In this document: positions 47,701 through 59,305 of the stretch, piece after piece
Numbering within the stretch: position 1 is the first letter of the stretch
Layout of the letters: every line of letters begins with the position of its first letter
Assembly (NCBI GenBank): GCA_914767715.1
Contig: OU612067.1
Coordinates: 31,098,162-31,162,161, forward strand
Direction of reading: 5' to 3'
Origin: Membranipora membranacea
Taxonomy: Eukaryota > Bryozoa > Gymnolaemata > Cheilostomatida > Membraniporidae
Length of the DNA stretch: 64,000 nt
The notes under the pieces: generated by a model
The model's input: only the letters and a program-made list of their open reading frames with translations
Told to the model about the DNA's origin: nothing
The model's database searches: none
Made by a program: the position numbers and the translations under genes

Positions 47701-50700
47701 GAGGGGTTCCCCTCTCCTTCCAGCAATGCTTGTCAAGAAAGGCCACTGTTTGCCATGGTCTTGCAGGATGTGGCACTTTGAAGACTTCTCTTTCAGAGAG
47801 TATACAATAACAAATTCAATAAAATTTAAGAGGTTAACGGCTCCCTAATAGGTAATTTCGCGCCCTTGGTATCTATATTAAATAATCATTAATCATAATC
47901 ATTTTCATGGGGAAATCCAACTGAATCCAACTTGAATTCAAGTTGTCTCCCTATTACCAATGAGGAGATAATTCTAAGTTTCATGCCATTATCATTGAAA
48001 AACCGTATACCTAATCATAAAATCTATTTAGTTGGATTTCCCCATGAATATGATTAATGATTATTTAATATAAATCCCAAAGGCGCGAATTTACCTAATG
48101 CATATCTATGGAATTACCAAATTATGTTGAGGCCAATTATAATTTGACTTGAATTTTTTAGGGAAACCCATTTATTATATAACCATGGCCATTAACAATA
48201 AGCCGCTGGGTCACAAAGCGATATTAAATTCTGTAAATTTTCAACTGCACTATCATTGACCCACTGTCAAGGTCTCTTGTCCATAACCCAGGATTTGAGT
48301 TTACAAAATGCATATAATTCTAGTGATGAAAATGCAATTGCCGTTACGCAATGCAAGGTGTAATATCGCATCCTATTGTATGCTATTGCTAATGGTTCCG
48401 ATGGTATCCTGTTGAGGTTTTATTATCATACCATAAAACCATAAAGTTGCATCTTGGGTATGATGTAACAATTCCTTATTCAGTAGATAAAGGGTAAGTC
48501 ATAAAGAGATAAAGGGATTCATGCATAAATGATTTAACATTTATGGTATTTCAAGTAGTGTAAAAACCTCTTAACAACTTTAAGTATAGCCTATATCAAA
48601 CATGACAGTATATTTCAAGCTTGACATGTATGCAGATATTTGCCTACTTGTGCTAAATCTTGATTAGCACCCATTTATGACAGCATTAATGGATTCTGAG
48701 GTAACAATAAACGACCCTAGAGAGTGAAAAAATGATTCAAATAACCTGAAAAATACACAACAATTATGCATGGCACAATATATAATGTTGATATTTATTT
48801 CCCCACCATGTTTTGCAGTTTGTATGCGCCTCTCTACTTCTCTCAACATATAATCATCACCAATTTGCATCAAATGAGAAGACAACTTCGTATTTTTGTT
48901 GAGTTGCGACATTTGCGACGTTAGTGGGTTCGAGCTATTGCGACGTTTAAAAAATTGCGACGTTTGTGGGTTTGCGACGTTTTAAAAACCCTTTGTTGCG
49001 ACGTTTTTTGGATTGCGACGTTAGTGGAACGCTAGATTGCGACGTTTTGACGTTTGCGACGTTTGTGGGTTCAACAGGGGCGATTAATTGGCAGTATAAT
49101 TGCAGCTTCAGTGGTCGCTCAATCACACATCTATGTCAAGGTCGTATGAAGGTGATACAGTAGATCAGTGAGACTTACACCACTCTCTGTATGGGCAAAC
49201 TTTTGGTAGTAGGCTGCGGCCGATTTGAACCAAGACACAGGTTCTCGAGTAGGAACAATGAGCTTGTAGCCAGACACCATTTTCTCTTTCAGGATATCAG
49301 GCCTGTAGATCGCATGGTTAATAAGCACATCTGCCTTCTTCACTTCAGGAGGACTGATTTGAAAACCTGCCATAAATAAAGCAAAGGGTAGATCTCTCCA
49401 CACTGATGACGTGATATAGGCCTACATGACAATATCTCTGATCAATAGAGAGTGAATTAACTTACCTACCATCAGTACCGTCACAAGGAATTTGGTGTAA
49501 CGACCCGAGTTAAATTTAACTAATTAGGGGCGGTACATGTAAGGTACTTGTATTAAATTGACTCTAACGCTTACAGATACACATGCCAAAAGTGTAGTCT
49601 TGATGACAGCGTGAGATCTCTCAGCTACATAGTTAACATATTGAAAGGAGTTGTGCACTATTGGCTGTTTGCAGTGAAAATCAAAGAGCTAGCATATTAT
49701 GTGTTTTACAGGGCAACAGCGGTAGATCAACGGGCAAGGCGTGGGTCTTTTCTATTATAGGAGAGTTCCCATGTACGACAAACGTTATAATGCAGGATTG
49801 TAAGGTATTCTTCACAATTGTGCTTCATCAGTAAAGACTTTACACCTGCTGTAAAAAAACCAGCCTCATTCGGTTTCTCAGAGGGTGTCACTACAAACAA
49901 GCAGGAGTCTATTAAGTACAGGTATCTTGTATTAAGGTATCAGTATCTTGATAGTAAGTTGTAAGTTAAGGTAAGTGGATTGGAGGTCTCGAGTTACAAG
50001 TACTTACCTTGTTGCCTTGGTTTCAACCAGTTGATAAACAATCCAACAGATGGCCTTAAAATACTCAATCCTTCAGTATTCATAAACCGAGCTAGCATGA
50101 ATATCAGAGTAGATGTGCCGGTTTTTCCTATCTTCACCATCACATAGCTTTTAACTCTGTCCGAATCAGAGCACTGTGCAAGTTGGTAAGTTTTCAGCGC
50201 AGAAGGAATTCTCTTCAAAAGGGTCACTCCAGTGGGCTGCTTCTTATGATTATAAAAGCTGCAAAAAAAGTTGGAATAACCCATTAGGTAGAGCTAGTTT
50301 GTGCCCTCTGTGGATGCGGAGGGATACTTTAAAAAGTTGTGTATCAAGGCGCCTCGATACCCAACTTTTGCGATGTCACTCTGCTGTCGCAGCGGAACAA
50401 ACTCGTTGAAATATTGAAAAGTGAGAACTGAAATCACAGCACGACACCTAAATACAACCACTGATAACATACACACTGCTTAGTCACATTATACTTACTG
50501 CCAAAAGTTTTGGTTCGTTTGCTGAGGGAAGCAACTTCCAATGCAGACAAACTCGTTTTATTCCTGGCCATTTATCAGGTAACAACAGATCATAGAGCCA
50601 TGCAGCAGTGGTCAAACCAAGGAGTTACTGTTACTCCTTGGTCTCACTAACATGCTATATCCTTGTTCAGTAATAATGTCTCATGTCCAAACCATGTGAG

Positions 50701-50912
50701 TCTTTGTTGAGCCCTTAGTTTGAGCCAAAGTCTAATCAAAGATTCCTCGGTCTAAATGGGTTAGTCCAAGTTCCCAAATCCAATGGCGATGCAGCCCCAT
50801 TGCTGCACTCAATAAACTTGATCTGATATTCTTACCTTGAAAGTAATAGGAAGCTTATGACACATATGAGAACGAACACTGGAAATGTTGTTTTCTTAGC
50901 GCCTGTCAACAT
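44714..50912 (-). CDS. galactose-3-O-sulfotransferase family enzyme
   Basis: Seven exons, about 395 residues: about 50836-50912, about 50499-50534, 50008-50258, 49179-49366, 45883-46052, 45209-45458, 44714-44929. Exons 3-7 join cleanly by phase; the exon 2 acceptor is uncertain. The family transfers sulfate from PAPS to C3 of galactose on glycolipids and glycoproteins in the Golgi. Marks in order: short cytosolic tail and signal anchor (TFPVFVLICVISFLLLS); the PAPS 5'-phosphosulfate loop as KIGKTGTSTL; ADVLINHAIY; the 3'-phosphate motif as REPVSWFKSAAAYY; then LQKWFHLVQLQWLGFD and DVIMLTDQFDASLVILKKKFCW, typical of the Gal3ST/cerebroside sulfotransferase C-terminal half; and LNHGDKLLYDTL near the end. 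The length suits the family. Which acceptor it uses cannot be told. Intron 4 holds a 2.7-kb transposon and intron 5 a SINE body. Confidence 0.9.
45652..45745 (+). mobile_element. truncated SINE body
   Basis: Resembles the body of the SINE at 22892-23215 (GGACCTCCGTGT-TTTGC-CA-CC, AGTA-AAAGATCCC, CTGCCTCTTGGATA-TAAG-ATTAGCCG). The tRNA-like head is missing. It lies in intron 5 of the sulfotransferase gene. Confidence 0.6.
46389..49077. mobile_element. 2.7-kb DNA element with about 415-bp inverted repeats
   Basis: Ends CTGTTGAACCCACAAACG / CGTTTGTGGGTTCAACAG. The arms run 46389 to about 46805 and about 48664-49077. Each arm has an outer array of AACGTCGCAA boxes, many inside CCCAC(A/T)AACGTCGCAA, and an inner part holding a small ORF: 51 codons from 46554 (+) and 82 codons from 48912 (minus), both starting MSQLNKNTKLSSHLMQ and continuing LREVER. 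The middle, about 1.9 kb, shows no transposase. No convincing target duplication was found; the flanks are G-rich (GGGGG and GGG). It sits in sulfotransferase intron 4. Superfamily unassigned; long arms with internal binding-site arrays fit a non-autonomous cut-and-paste element. Confidence 0.85.
47851..48095. mobile_element. 245-bp MITE with TA flanks, nested
   Basis: Arms of about 70 bp (GGTAATTTCGCGCC ... GGAAATCCAACT, inverted on the right as AGTTGGATTTCC ... GGCGCGAATTTACC). Both ends are flanked by TA (47849-47850 and 48096-48097), the target duplication of Tc1/mariner elements. It is inserted in the middle of the 2.7-kb element, so it is younger. Confidence 0.8.
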
Positions 50913-53869
50913 TGCCTCTCCTTTATGGCAAGTTAAAGTCAAATAGAAAATTTGAATCGATACCGAGGAGTGCTTTACTCGTTGATACCTAGGAGAACTT
51001 CCTTGATGATACTAATTGACATGCAACTGCCTTCTATCAGCAAACTGCATCATACCAATATAATCCTAAGATGTACTGTGACCAGTAGCAATGTATGTTG
51101 TATGTTAGTAATAAATAATAATAGGTTATTGAATTTGGTCATCAAGTATTACTTTACCTAAGCATTCAAAGATCTGTATGATAATGAGGCTGCAACAAAG
51201 AGTTATTATGTAGTGTATTATGTAGTATTTCTATGGGCTGCAATCATGCGTGTTTGTTTGTGTATGTAACTTTTGATACAGACTAAAGCCCAACAAGACA
51301 CAAGAAAAAGATTGTGTCAACATGTCGATACTTCCGCAACAGAGCAATAAACACAGAGATGTTGTCATTTTCCTGTGAAATATTTTTAAAATGATACAGA
51401 TAGCAACTTGGGACAATCCACCATATGATATATTTTCTATTTTTAAGATGGATACAACATCCAGTAGTGTGCATACCACTGTACAACCAACAGGCCTACA
51501 GCTAGATACCATGGGTCAGGCGCTATTTCGAGGCCTTGTCTAGTATAACCTCCTTATGACCGGCCCCAGCAGGATGACGCCACCAACGAGTCTTCCTGGT
51601 TAATGTTGTAACAACACAAATTCCTGTATATCATCTTTTATTTCTATAGTTTCTATAGTTGGACCCAAAACTGCTATATCGGGCTACCAAATTTGTCACT
51701 GTCTAATAATTCAATAGCAAATTGGCCTGTACTCTCCAGCATAGGATATAAGCTCATAATTATTATCATATTACTGTAAATATTTCCTGATAACAAAAGA
51801 AATTTAAGCTTAGTTATTGACATCAAAACAAGCATCCTGTGATAATTTTGCTTAGATTTATGTTTTTATACCATGATGCATATTCAAAGTTAATTTAATT
51901 CAATATTAGTTTGTTTATGTTGTATTGTAGGGCTTGTTTACTTTTACATTACTGTTTGCTTCAGTCAAAACAAGCTCTTAGATTTAGGCTCAAAAAGTCA
52001 AAAAGATACACCAGAAACACTGTAATTAGGGCACAAATATCCAAAAAATTCGCGAGGGAGAATTTTTGGTACTGACAAAATGAACACTTGATTTCACGTT
52101 GCCCCTTATATGACAAAACAGAGGGTGGGCTGCCCCTAAAGAGGAACGCAAGATGCCCGAAGTCCTCGTACTGAGAGTGTGAAACATCCTAGAAAACTAG
52201 AGTGCATCCTAGAGGTGAGGCCATAGTGTGCAGCAAGCCGCCGAAAACTGAAACATGCACTAAACGCCCACTGGCAGTGAGACTTTGATCTTGGCCAATA
52301 GGCTGAGAAACTTGATTTCACATTGCAATATCCAATCTTTTGGAATTTTTTTTCTCTAGGAGAGTTCAACCACACAACGAACACAATACAAATTTGGAGA
52401 GAATACATGTGATCCATACACGACAAGTTGGCTGGGCACTATATCTGTAGGTGCATCACCTTGTGGGCTGTGTTTGTCTTAAGGACCCTGAAAGCCTCCC
52501 GTCGGCGGCACGGGGCAGCACCCAAACAGCAGAAACTCTTACAATGAATGATTTTTGTTATTGGTTTATAATGAGATAACTACAAGTTGCCCGATTCTAG
52601 CAAGTGTTACACATAGTTTTTAGAGAAGTTGAATCTAAACATTTTTGTAACAATATAACAATATATCAGGTTGACGACTAGTCCTCATGGCAGCGGACTA
52701 AGCAAAATAAAATTGCAAAAGCGGGGTGGTTATAGGGTCATCTGGTCTGATAGGGTAAACAATCCAAATATCTGGTGTTACCCTACCAAATAGGGCTACT
52801 TGTGATGTATGATATGTATGACGTGAGCAAGAAAAAGGTTTTGCGTATCATTTTAACAACATCTTTCGATGAGCACTCTCCACCATTATGAGATGAGCCG
52901 AATTTTGCTCTTCCTGTACCAAGCTTTGCAACGGAGAACGGTCAGAGAAGGCCGGACTAGTCCGGAGAAGTACAAGACTGCCAAAATATGGATACTTGAT
53001 ACTGATACTGATACTTGATACTGTGAGGGCGGTTGGTCGCATTGGAACATTCCGAGTGGCCTTAAAACAGCACCTGCTGGACTCACTAGAGAAGCCAAAA
53101 GTATAAAAAAACAGGTTAAAAACAAGAGGGCCCTGCGTCTTACTAATTTTAATGCGTTTTAATAATATTCTTACCAATAATTGAATGAAGCAAATAAATC
53201 CAAAAATAAATCCAAATCCAATCCCATCAAGTCAACCAACAACTATTTAGGTAAAAAAAAGACATGGTATCTTTATGCTTTTGTTACTAAACAATAAAAC
53301 AGTACGTTGCTGTGTGAAGGAAAAAATATGGTGTTAGATGTCCAAGCGTTCTCGAGAAAAAAATCGTTAGATCATGAGCCAACTCTACATCAATCTTGCT
53401 GAGAACTTCAAGAAGCACATGTGGGTTATTGGGGCTAGAACAGGTAAGATAACACTAGCACTGGTGTAGGCCTAGTATACGTAACCCAGTTACAGAATCA
53501 TCCATTAAATATGTAACCATGAATATCGTTGATGAGCTGTTGCTTGAAGACAACTTCCGTGGGGAAGCCAATCTGAAGCACAAAAATATACATTCCCATA
53601 ATTGCAACATTGGTTTGAAAAAAAAAGAGCATCTCAACCACAACCTATACTCAAGGCACAGGCTTTGCTGTGATGATGGCTGATTACTTTTGGCAGGACA
53701 AGAGATAGCACACTGCTTGCAAGTCAACTCTGAGATACGAGTACCACAGTGCCGCATTAGCCTATTTACATTTTTATTTTGCCTTTAGAAGCTAACTTTC
53801 TCCCACTGTGGATGGGGTGACTTTTCAGGGTTAGAACTCAAACACATTTGAACAAGTTCGGTCGCTAAG
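50913..53869. other. no gene recognised
   Basis: Upstream side of the sulfotransferase and a repeat-rich stretch. It holds the empty-site dispersed repeat (about 51488-51600) and a TGATAC microsatellite (about 52993-53022). ORFs at 51231-51512, 52136-52426, 52848-53177 and 53455-53757 (minus) show no domain. Confidence 0.5.
51488..51600 (-). repeat. dispersed repeat, empty-site copy
   Basis: The reverse complement matches 5058-5290 but runs straight through AAGGCCTCGAAATAGCGCCTGAC, where the 5-kb copy is interrupted by the foldback element. Confidence 0.75.
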
Positions 53870-54064
53870 GTGCCAGGTGCAGTTCTGAAACAACTCAAAC
53901 GCCTCAACTCTAGGATGAGTGCTGGACCTGATATTCAACTTCTCTATATAGACTCACAAATAACTCCCAATATATTGAAAACGGTCATCACTATACCACT
54001 GCCCAAAACTGATAGGCCAGATCAACTGACACACTTTCGACCAATAGCACTGACTTGCTGTGTA
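53870..54064 (+). pseudogene. LINE reverse transcriptase fragment
   Basis: Translates to SAGPD, then a decayed stretch, then VITIPLPKTDRP and HFRPIALTCCV, the standard opening blocks of a non-LTR retrotransposon reverse transcriptase (GPDgi, P-i-PK, yRPIsLt). The frame breaks soon after, and the catalytic YADD block is not found. A dead 5'- and 3'-truncated remnant. Confidence 0.75.
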
Positions 54065-54124
54065 TTATCAGGGAATTCTCCTTGGTATGATGTACTTGTG
54101 GATCCCTTTTATATATTGTACTAG

Positions 54125-55810
54125 TAGGTTGACTAGTTGTAGGAAAGAGTTACCACCAAATAAATTTGACACATTTTATCCCCACAGCTCAGAAACACTT
54201 GGGTAGCCTATGCATGGCCTCCTTTGTTCTAGAATTCAGGTTATCCGGAGTCATGGGATTTTCAGCAGTGAAAAAATGAACAGACCCGAGGAAAAGACAG
54301 CATATCAAAATGTAGCCGTCCAAACAAAGCTTGTCAAGACAGGCTATCAAAATCCATCCTAGCGAAAAAATAAGGTTAATTTGTATACTCTTATAGATGT
54401 GTGTACACTTGAGGAGTTGGCCTCTGCCTAAGTGAGTGTGAACCATTACTACCGACTAAAAAAGACAATTGAAAACTCAAGCCTGCATTTTGAAAGTTCT
54501 TTTCACAATGATGCTACATCAGTACCCTTTACATGAAAACATCAAAAGTTGTGTTGATGGAACCAAAGTAAACAAACAAATTGTATAACATAATGATTCA
54601 ATCTTTCACAATAAATATCTGTTTTTTCTGTGATTGTAAGAACATCACAAGATACAGTCTTCATATGTCATTTTATCTTGGATATCAACAGAATGAAAAT
54701 TTTGTGAGAACAGTTTTACTCGATGATCATTATAGCCTCTTTAGAAGAATCATTGACCTTTATGTGCCCCTCACCAAAGCGATACATTAATTATATTATT
54801 ATGTTTATTCCTCTTGCCAGGCGTTAGTAAGACGTAGATAGAAGGCAAGCTAAGAGACTCGCTTGAGAAAGCCAACTCGGGCTCGTCACAGAGCATCACG
54901 ACTGCAAGCATGATGTAATGTGCTGCTATCATGGCTCTCGTATATTCTTCTGAAGAACTTCCCTGAGTTAACTGCTGTCTTGTCCTGTTTTAGTTCGTGA
55001 CGGTAAAAAAAAATTCCACAAGAACAAACATACGCTCGATTCTAATAACAAAAAAACCTTATTAATGGAAGTTTAAGTTGGCTCATGGACAGTTTCTGTA
55101 CATTCAATTACCTCAGCTGTGATGGGAAACCTGCGGTCTTTTTGCCATTGCGGCCTAATGGGTAATATTTTGCGACCTTATTGTTGCCTTGCCTGTAAAA
55201 GTTATTACACATTAGTTTCGAGTCTCGTTAGTTATGTTGATATCCAAGTATACTACTTTTTCAGGTGCTTTATTGTGAAAATAACCCAGAACATTGACCT
55301 CTGAACGTTGAAATTACAACTTTCTTTTTACTATAATAATTATAATAATAATAATATTTGTTATAGTTAATAAATGTAGTTCATAAATTATATTAATAAA
55401 TAATAAATATAATAAAAGTAGTTTTTATATTTTAATTAATTATTTAATTAATTAAATACAAAGCACAAGCATTAATAAAAGTTTCCCCTAGCGGAAGGGT
55501 GCTACACCCACCATGACCTTTGTCATACACATGAAACACATGGAAATATACATGTACACAACAAAATCAAACCAAGAGGTAAAAAAGCTTCAGTGATTGG
55601 ACAAAACATTTTGCCTGTTGAGCTATTGTTTCTAGCAACATATTGTGCAGTTTTTACGCATAAATCTGTTTTAGTTTGTACAAAATAAGTGCTAAACTTG
55701 TTTCTCCTGTTCCTTTTTTAGGCCTTGAAGATATGTTGCGGCTTTTTGAGTTGAGCCTGCATAAAATGTGGCCTTTTTCAATAAATGGTTGCCCACCAAA
55801 TGGTCTATAG
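54125..55810. other. no gene recognised
   Basis: AT-rich. One copy of the TTGTCAAGACAGGCTAT motif is near 54330, and there are ATAAT/TTAAT-rich runs near 55335-55455. Nothing coding is supported. Confidence 0.5.
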
Positions 55811-56324
55811 CAGGGGTGTCCAACCTATGGCTCATGAGCCACCTCGGCTCATTTTGGCTTTTTTGGTGGCTCATTTTAATATTTGCAAATTTCACGCGCT
55901 TTTTGGCGCGATTTTAATGCATTCGATTCATGCATGTACAATGTACATTAAATGTATGTATAGTGTATACAAATTCATTGTACTGGGTGCCTGCATTGTA
56001 TATATGTGTGTAGAGTTGTCTTCTTGCAGACTTGCCAACCTAAATTTTCCAAAATGCTTATGAAAATTTGCAAAATGCTTACAAAACTCCAGGGCGCCTC
56101 ATATGACCAGAAATCACCTCAAAAAAATTTTCGCGCTACGCGCATAATCTCACACAATGACTTTGCTTTGGAAATTTTTGCCAGCACCTATACATGAATG
56201 AATGTGATACATAAATATCACTGACTCTTTCCATGTTGCCTACACGTGACGGGACGTGGTCAGCTCATTTGGTCTGATTGATTCTTTAAATGGCTCATGT
56301 GAGAGAAAAGGTTGGGCACCCCTG
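55811..56324. mobile_element. 514-bp non-autonomous hAT element
   Basis: Ends CAGGGGTGTCCAACCTATGG and GGTTGGGCACCCCTG form short inverted repeats of the CAGNGGT type. The perfect 8-bp duplication GTCTATAG flanks it (55803-55810 and 56325-56332), diagnostic of the hAT superfamily. Subterminal GGCTCATG(A/T)G(A/C) boxes occur at both ends. No ORF encodes a transposase. Confidence 0.92.
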
Positions 56325-56654
56325 GTCTATAGGATCCGAACAAAGAGTACCATCTCAAACCTTGATCTTCTTCAGAAACTATAGTATCTGAAATCCTCAT
56401 ATGTGGTGGATTTGCTAGCAGTTTGCACCTCGGCCGCCAGTATTAACCCATGCTGAGCATAAACCAATCTCGAATTCTCTCTGTACAAACTGAGTGGACA
56501 AATTTTGGATGTGAAGACAATGAAACACACCAGTAGACTGAAATATATCTTGTAAACGCGAAGCGTCCAAATCCAAATGCATGTGGTGTGTAACGTTGTC
56601 CAACTTGTTTTGACTTTTACCACGAGTAAATATCATAAATGTATATTATGTGGT

Positions 56655-57400
56655 GACAGTTTGAGGTAGACTGGAGACATTCACTGATGACCAGAAGGCT
56701 ATATCCCACTGGCACGGTATTCAAGATACGGATGAACTGGAAGAAGAAGCTTATAACTACAGAAGACTGTTTGAGAAAGCAAAATAAGCAGTAGACCAGT
56801 GGTTCCCAAATGGGGGGGAATTCCCCCAAGGGGGGAATTTTCAATTTTCAGGGGGGGAATTTCTGATATGCCTCAAAATCCCCCAGCTGTTTAAAAATAA
56901 ATTCAGTTTTTGGTAAATAAACTTTTGTGCTGAACATCAAAGTTTTCATAGAAAAACTATAAAACTGTGGAAACCATGTAGATTGTAGGACAAGATCTAA
57001 CACGCTATGATATATATGAAAACAAGTTGGGATGGAATAGGTGGGGAAGGGGGGGGGGGGAATGGAGGTCATGGTGGTAAGGAAAGGGGGAAATCATCTA
57101 ACCTAAATGGGAACCACTGCAGTAGACCCATCCTTATCTTACTGTATCTTACTTGTATGATGTAGATTGTGTTATGTTTGATTATACCCACTCTCCGGAT
57201 TATGTGAGCTTAGCTGCTCAGTCAGTACTCGTTCCACTGTATGGAGACATACTGTATCTAAAACTATCCATGCAGTTTGTCACAACCAATGCCAATAGAA
57301 AAAAATAATAATAGGAACAAATCTCACAATTCTGTTCGAAAGACATACTTTGAAAAATCAAAAAAATATATAAAAACACCAGTTTAATATGATTCATCAT
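56655..57400 (+). repeat. gag-like repeat, copy interrupted by a MITE
   Basis: Matches 58962-59305 over most of its length. In frame the left part reads DDQKAISHWHG and DELEEEAYNYRRL before a stop, resembling the alpha-helical N-terminal part of LTR-retrotransposon Gag; this is only a resemblance. The hAT MITE at 56797-57119 splits it. Confidence 0.6.
56797..57119. mobile_element. 323-bp hAT-type MITE
   Basis: Ends CAGTGGTTCCCAAATG / TAAATGGGAACCACTG, flanked by the perfect 8-bp duplication CAGTAGAC (56789-56796 and 57120-57127). The interior is rich in G runs and has no ORF. It inserted into the gag-like repeat. Confidence 0.92.
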
Positions 57401-57429
57401 CTTTTTCATTATTTATACATTTTAATATT

Positions 57430-57668
57430 TTTTTAAACTGATAAACAAATTGGTCCCAAATATTGATGCCAGCCTTATGCCTTTAAAATTAAAAATTGAT
57501 ACACAGCTTGTAAAAAGTGACGGTTTGATGCGATCCGAGTACAAATACAGGTTCTCCCTAGCGAATTTTGGTGCCAAACTATACAATGATTTGCCCCCGA
57601 ACATCGAGCCTTGCCATGATCTCAAATCTTTCAAGATAGCCGTCAAAAGCCACATTTTTAGTGTATGA
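57430..57668 (+). pseudogene. LINE ORF2 C-terminal remnant
   Basis: An open frame with LRSEYKYRFSLANFG-like residues, AKLYNDLPP and SFKIAVKSHIFSV before a stop. This pattern (R-S-FG-KLWN-LP ... FK-LK-HLF) closes the second ORF of many CR1/L2/RTE-like retrotransposons. Only this tail survives here. Confidence 0.7.
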
Positions 57669-58020
57669 ACCTCTTTCTACTTCATAATACTTGCATTTTT
57701 ATTATTCATTTTCTCCATAAAATAGTAAATTCTTAATACTTGCATTTTTATTCTTTATTTTCTCCATGAAATAGTAAATTTTTAATTGCGATAATCTCAT
57801 TTACCTGTATTCTCTGGATTTTTATACCTTTGTGTGTTCCTATTGTTTCACACACACTTTTATTATTTACTCAATTTGAATTTCTTTTTTAAAAGATATT
57901 CGTTTTATCTTTGTTTTCTGGACAAAAGTCCCGGACTTATAAATTCACCAGAATTAATATGTAATATATATATATATATATATATATCTAAACTTCAATA
58001 ACCGCATGCTTCCCACCAAG

Positions 58021-58350
58021 CTGACTGCATTGAGAAGACGATGCTGATGTACAATTCAATGACCAGAAGGTTCGCGATGAACTAGACTTACTAGAGCTTA
58101 CATATGAGAGGAAGGATCAACAACAATATGGAGGGATACAACCACAAAATGAACAATAATCTAACGTACCACAAGAAGAATATACACATCTCAATAAACA
58201 TTCTGCGCAATGGTAGCCAGGCAGCAATTAACGATATTCAGCTGCTCAGGCTAAGGGAGCTTACACAGAAATTATCACCAAAAAAAGAGTTTACGGACCA
58301 AACTAGCGAACATACAGAACAAGGAGGTAGCAACATCCGGATTCCTTGAA
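58021..58350 (+). repeat. possible retroelement gag remnant
   Basis: Begins KLTALRRR and continues with FNDQKVRDELDLLELTYERK in a frame with stops. The order echoes the two DDQKA / DELEEEAYN repeats nearby. Weak evidence for a decayed LTR-element gag. Confidence 0.35.
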
Positions 58351-58961
58351 AATGCCAGCAAAATTAGAGGTAGGTGCAGTGATTTTAAATAAAAACAGTG
58401 CGGACTTTGATCCTGAGTTTGAACTGGGACATCACAAATCCACTAAATGAAAATTTAGAGTGTGGTTTTGGAACTTGGACCGAGATCAGCAAACCACAAT
58501 TCCACTTAAGAAAAAGGATGAGTGAGGATTTGGCTTTTATTCTAAAAAGAGGTATTATTGAAGCTAACTGCAAAATTATGCCGACTTTCAGCTGTTAACT
58601 CATGCAGAGGCGTAAGTTCATTGTATTATACTTTTTACATCATGGCTCCGCTTTTTTTCATGATTAATTATAAATAAATATACAATTTTTCTAGGAATTG
58701 AATTTTAGAAGAAATAATCTTCCACTAAATGACCACAATTCCCAAACTCAACTCAACTGCTGGAATTTAACACACTCTCGATCTGGTAAAACTGCAGCAG
58801 CAACACAGTTTACAGCAGCAGCTTTGTCTACCTGTGATTTACCCACAGTGCAATAGCTACCATTCCTAATTACCTGTGGCAAAAGGTCATTCCTAGCGTT
58901 ACTTTGTGCTTCCCCTTGGTAATATCATCAGTAGACATTATTGTCTGGTCCCTATGACTGT

Positions 58962-59305
58962 CAGTTTGAGGTAAACTGGAGACGTTGACTAATGACCGGA
59001 AGGCTATATCCCACCAGTACGGTGTTCAGGATGTGGATAAACTGGACAAAGAAGCTTATAACAACAGAAAACTGAGAAACTAAAACAAACGGACAGACAT
59101 CTTACTGGGTTCGCCTAGATGAGCACGTCAACTTAAAGACTTGTACTATGTGTTTTGTGTTATGTTTGGTCATCCTCTTTAAGTGAGCTGGCTGCTCAGT
59201 CTGTACTCCTTTCACTGTGGGAAGCCATACTGTATCCAAAACTATCCATGCAGTTTGCCAAACCCAATGACAATAGAAGTAAATAATGACAGGTACGAAT
59301 CACAC
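58962..59305 (+). repeat. gag-like repeat, uninterrupted copy
   Basis: Second copy of the 56655-57400 repeat (TTTGAGGTA-ACTGGAGAC, GGAAGGCTATATCCCAC, GAAGCTTATAAC, and later ACTATCCATGCAGTTTG), without the MITE. Its reading frame parallels the other (TNDRKAISHQYG, LDKEAYNNRKL). Confidence 0.7.

Noticed and set aside
48966-49163. Plus-strand ORF over the right arm of the 2.7-kb element
   Set aside because: It reads the AACGTCGCAA box array in an arbitrary frame; the left arm lacks an equivalent.
52848-53177. 109-codon minus-strand ORF
   Set aside because: Contains a Ser-Ile repeat from a TGATAC microsatellite; no domain or homologous motif was seen.
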